Assembly: GCA_035628135.1 (NCBI GenBank)
Contig: DASPKM010000010.1
Coordinates: forward strand, 992,001-1,056,000
Origin: DASPKM01 sp035628135
GTDB taxonomy: Bacteria; Bacteroidota; Bacteroidia; Chitinophagales; Chitinophagaceae
Direction of reading: 5' to 3'
Length of the DNA stretch: 64,000 bases
Shown here: positions 61,828 through 64,000 of the stretch, piece after piece
Layout: the number at the start of each line of letters is the position of its first letter
Numbering within the stretch: the stretch's first letter is position 1
Translations under genes and position numbers: made by a program
The notes under the pieces: model-generated
Seen by the model: the letters and a program-made list of their open reading frames with translations, nothing else
Told to the model about the DNA's origin: nothing
The model's database searches: none

Positions 61828-62523
61828 ATGAAGTACCGTCACCTTTTTTTCGACCTCGACCATACCCTGTGGGATTTCGACACCAACTCCCGCCACACCC
61901 TGCAGCAACTGTACATCTCCATGGAGCTGGAACAAAAAGGTGTGAACGATTTCGACCGCTTCCTGGAAAATTACCTCGCGCACAACGAAAAGCTCTGGGA
62001 GCGCTACCGCAATGGATATATTAAGGTGGATGAAATGCGCGTAAAGCGCATGTGGCATACCCTGCTCGACTTCAGGATAGGCGATGAAGCGCTGGCACAA
62101 CAGCTAAGCAACTTATTTCTCGATCAGCTGCCCACCCGCACCGCCGTATTCCCTCACACTTTCGAAGTGTTGGATTACCTCACCGGCAAGGGCTATAAGC
62201 TGCACCTTATTACCAACGGTTTCGAAAAAACCCAGCACAGCAAGCTGCAGCATTCAGGGCTTGCCAGGTATTTTCAAGAAGTAATTACCTCCGAAACCAG
62301 CAACAGCCTGAAGCCAAAGAAAGAAATATTTGAATACGCCATGAACCGCGTGCAGTGCTGCTCGGAAGAATGCATCATGATCGGCGACAGCTTAGAGGTG
62401 GATATACAGGGCGCCATGAACGCGGGCATGGACCAGGTGTTTGTAAACCACCTGTGCATTGAATGCACCATCAAGCCCACGTATGAAGTGAGGTCACTGA
62501 AGGAATTGGAAACAATTTTTTAA
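61828..62523 (+). CDS. YjjG-like HAD pyrimidine nucleotidase
   Basis: 231 residues from the ATG at 61828 (MKYRHLFFDLDHTLWDFDTN). HAD motif I DLDHTLWDF, motif II TNGFEK, motif III Lys in SLKPKKEIFEYA and motif IV IGDSLEVDIQGA. Close in pattern to the YjjG family, which removes phosphate from non-canonical pyrimidine nucleotides and protects against mutagens. It is divergent from the SDR gene. Confidence 0.88.
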   Translation: MKYRHLFFDLDHTLWDFDTNSRHTLQQLYISMELEQKGVNDFDRFLENYLAHNEKLWERYRNGYIKVDEMRVKRMWHTLLDFRIGDEALAQQLSNLFLDQLPTRTAVFPHTFEVLDYLTGKGYKLHLITNGFEKTQHSKLQHSGLARYFQEVITSETSNSLKPKKEIFEYAMNRVQCCSEECIMIGDSLEVDIQGAMNAGMDQVFVNHLCIECTIKPTYEVRSLKELETIF

Positions 62524-62527
62524 AAGC

Positions 62528-63103
62528 CTATGCCCAGGCCCTGTCGCCTTTCTTGTACGGCACACAGCCTTCATATCTTCCCGGAACGGGTTCATACCTC
62601 AGCGCCTGGGTTTGCCCGATCTCTGAAGTAAAATAGCCCAGCAGGGTCAGCTCCTTCATCATGCGGAAGTAGTGCTTCTGGTAATCGTCCTTAGGATCTT
62701 GCTTCTGTTTTTCCGCGGCTTGCTTTTGCTCGGCATCCAAACCGGTCAACAATTCAAGTCGTTGCTGCGACGATATTTCCATGAAAGACTTATCGTATTT
62801 CTTATCGCTGGCCTCTCTTATTTTATTAAGTCCCTGCTTGAATTCTTTCTGGTCCTTTTCTTCATAGCAATCGTTTACCATTACGGTCATAAACGCACCC
62901 ACTTTTGCGGCCTTTGCGCCGGGCGTGTTTGTGGCAGGGATGATGGTTTCCGCTATCTCGTCCAGCATGGCAATGTCTTTGTCGGTAAAGGTTTCGCCGG
63001 TCTTTTCATCGGCTGGCTTACAGCCGGTCAAAAATGCGTTCGCGCCTAATATGGTGCCTCCGAGCAGAACGGTTACGCGTTGTATAGCTTCTCGCCTATC
63101 CAT
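62528..63103 (-). CDS. Gluconate 2-dehydrogenase subunit 3 family protein
   Basis: 191 residues. N-terminal Tat-like twin-arginine (MDRREAIQRVTVLLGGTILG) and a lipobox-like cysteine near residue 28, so it is probably exported. Followed by the helical small-subunit domain: TFTDKDIAMLDEIAETIIPA, GAKAAKVGAFMTVMVNDCYE and HYFRMMKELTLLGYFTSEIG. This subunit anchors and stabilises the GMC flavoprotein encoded directly upstream on the same strand (29 bases between). Confidence 0.92.
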   Translation of the reverse strand: MDRREAIQRVTVLLGGTILGANAFLTGCKPADEKTGETFTDKDIAMLDEIAETIIPATNTPGAKAAKVGAFMTVMVNDCYEEKDQKEFKQGLNKIREASDKKYDKSFMEISSQQRLELLTGLDAEQKQAAEKQKQDPKDDYQKHYFRMMKELTLLGYFTSEIGQTQALRYEPVPGRYEGCVPYKKGDRAWA

Positions 63104-63132
63104 GGTAGTTAGTTTGTTCGATTTTTAACTTG

Positions 63133-64000
63133 TTAAAGGTTTCCTTTCTTCAGTTCATTTACCGCAAAGCTGGCTGCGCGGGCTGTCAGCGCCATATACG
63201 TGAGCGAAGGGTTCACGCAGGAAGCCGAGGTCATGCACGCGCCATCGGTAACAAATACGTTAGGAGCATCCCACACCTGGTTATTTGCGTTCAGCACCGA
63301 AGTTTTGCGGTCTCTTCCCATGCGGGCAGTGCCCATTTCGTGAATGCCCTGTCCCATATAATATCCCGAGTCGAAGGTGTGCACATTCTTGATGCCCGAC
63401 ACTTCCAGCATTTCCTTCGCATCCTCCATCATGTCCTTGCGCATTTTAATTTCATTGTCCTTCACCTCGCAATCCATTGCCAGCACGGGCAAGTTCCACT
63501 TATCCTTCTTGTTTTTATCCAGCGATATTTTGTTTTCGTGATAAGGAAGTATCTCGCCGAATGCCGTCATGCCAATGGTCCAGCCACCGGGCTCGGTCAA
63601 TGCTTCTTTCAAAGGCGCGCCAATGGAAAGCTCGGCAATCTCTCTTCCCCATCCGCTTCTGCCCGCGCCACCCTGGTAACCGAAGCCGCGCAAATAATCT
63701 CTCTTATCATTGAATACATTCCTGAACCGCGGTATATACACACCGTTGGGACGTTTGCCGAAAATATATTTGTCTTCATAGCCTTCGGCTTGTCCCGATG
63801 CGCCGCAACGGAAGTGATGGTCCATTACATTATGTCCTAATTCGCCGCTGCTGCTGCCCAGTCCGCCCGGCCATACATCGGTGGCCGAGTTGAGCAGCAC
63901 CCAGGTTGAATTGAATGCCGATGCGCAAAGGAATACAACCTTGGCGGTGAACTGGTAGGTCTGGTTATTTTCTGCATCTAATACCTCTACTCCTGTTGCT
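63133..64000 (-). CDS. GMC-type oxidoreductase, C-terminal part (5' end outside window)
   Basis: The frame stays open to the right edge (289 codons visible). It contains the GMC C-terminal domain, with DHHFRCGASGQAEGYED, VHTFDSGYYMGQGIHEMGTA and the conserved ending NVFVTDGACMTSASCVNPSL then TYMALTARAASFAVNEL, where the His-Asn pair expected in GMC oxidoreductases appears as H-E and N-P. Together with the upstream small subunit it forms a periplasmic dehydrogenase of sugars or sugar acids, such as gluconate 2-dehydrogenase. The FAD-binding N-terminus is not visible. Confidence 0.92.
   Translation of the reverse strand, partial: ATGVEVLDAENNQTYQFTAKVVFLCASAFNSTWVLLNSATDVWPGGLGSSSGELGHNVMDHHFRCGASGQAEGYEDKYIFGKRPNGVYIPRFRNVFNDKRDYLRGFGYQGGAGRSGWGREIAELSIGAPLKEALTEPGGWTIGMTAFGEILPYHENKISLDKNKKDKWNLPVLAMDCEVKDNEIKMRKDMMEDAKEMLEVSGIKNVHTFDSGYYMGQGIHEMGTARMGRDRKTSVLNANNQVWDAPNVFVTDGACMTSASCVNPSLTYMALTARAASFAVNELKKGNL

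Overview
The window looks like chromosomal DNA of a Bacteroidota bacterium, most likely of the family Chitinophagaceae. The grounds are a type A Por (type IX) secretion sorting domain, gliding genes gldA and gldH, SusC-style carboxypeptidase-like regulatory domains, DUF2911, DUF1080 and BatD proteins, a GH3 plus serine hydrolase fusion, a sigma factor paired with a membrane regulator, promoters of the TTTG-N17-TAnnTTTG type, and a RprX/RprY-like two-component pair. This is inference from gene content; no rRNA or tRNA gene was seen and the species is not determined. The region is mostly ordinary core and semi-accessory genome, without a prophage, insertion sequence or CRISPR array.

Layout. 1-5 kb: SulP anion transporter (cut by the window edge) with a beta-carbonic anhydrase, a GH130-type lipoprotein, and an MHS-family MFS transporter. 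5-9.5 kb: HigB/HigA-type toxin-antitoxin pair, GldA ATPase, enolase with a DivIC/FtsB-like septum protein, and endonuclease III. 9.5-19.1 kb: a large GAF-like protein, then a tight four-gene run: SdiA-regulated-like lipoprotein, metallophosphoesterase fused to an outer-membrane barrel, HD phosphohydrolase fused to a Pycsar-type membrane effector domain, and a membrane class III nucleotide cyclase. 19.2-24.2 kb (minus): MacB/FtsX permease, secreted RidA, KorA. 24.2-26.4 kb: a gene-poor stretch holding a candidate small RNA, a small double zinc-ribbon protein, and two paralogous short Cys-containing peptides that look like RiPP precursors. 26.4-34.7 kb: subtilase, a three-subunit xanthine-dehydrogenase-type oxidase, DUF2911, a beta-lactamase-fold protein lacking its catalytic residues, and an NTF2-like lipoprotein. 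35-44.4 kb: zinc ribbon-PD-(D/E)XK nuclease, GH3-serine hydrolase, DUF1080, MutL, sigma factor and its membrane partner. 44.4-53.6 kb: PKD/T9SS adhesin-like protein, PBP4, degenerate arginase, 3-hydroxyacyl-CoA dehydrogenase, SDR, CarboxypepD_reg, lipocalin-like, LpxD. 54-64 kb: candidate sRNA, YicC, GldH, RprX/RprY-like pair, DUF2157 and GDYXXLXY proteins, BatD, SDR, YjjG-like HAD phosphatase, and a gluconate 2-dehydrogenase-like pair cut by the right edge.

The most interesting signals are (1) the orphan pair of short peptides sharing an FDAGT..CV.G.G.CS core; (2) the HD-PycTM plus cyclase gene pair, a Pycsar-like signalling unit whose cyclase has unusual base-selecting residues; and (3) a family of inverted repeats made of tandem 8-bp (or 7-bp) words such as AAGTCATT, sitting at the 3' ends of at least seven genes, with the stop codons of nth and mutL inside them. 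Several enzymes have lost catalytic residues (beta-lactamase-like, arginase-like, MutL endonuclease motif).
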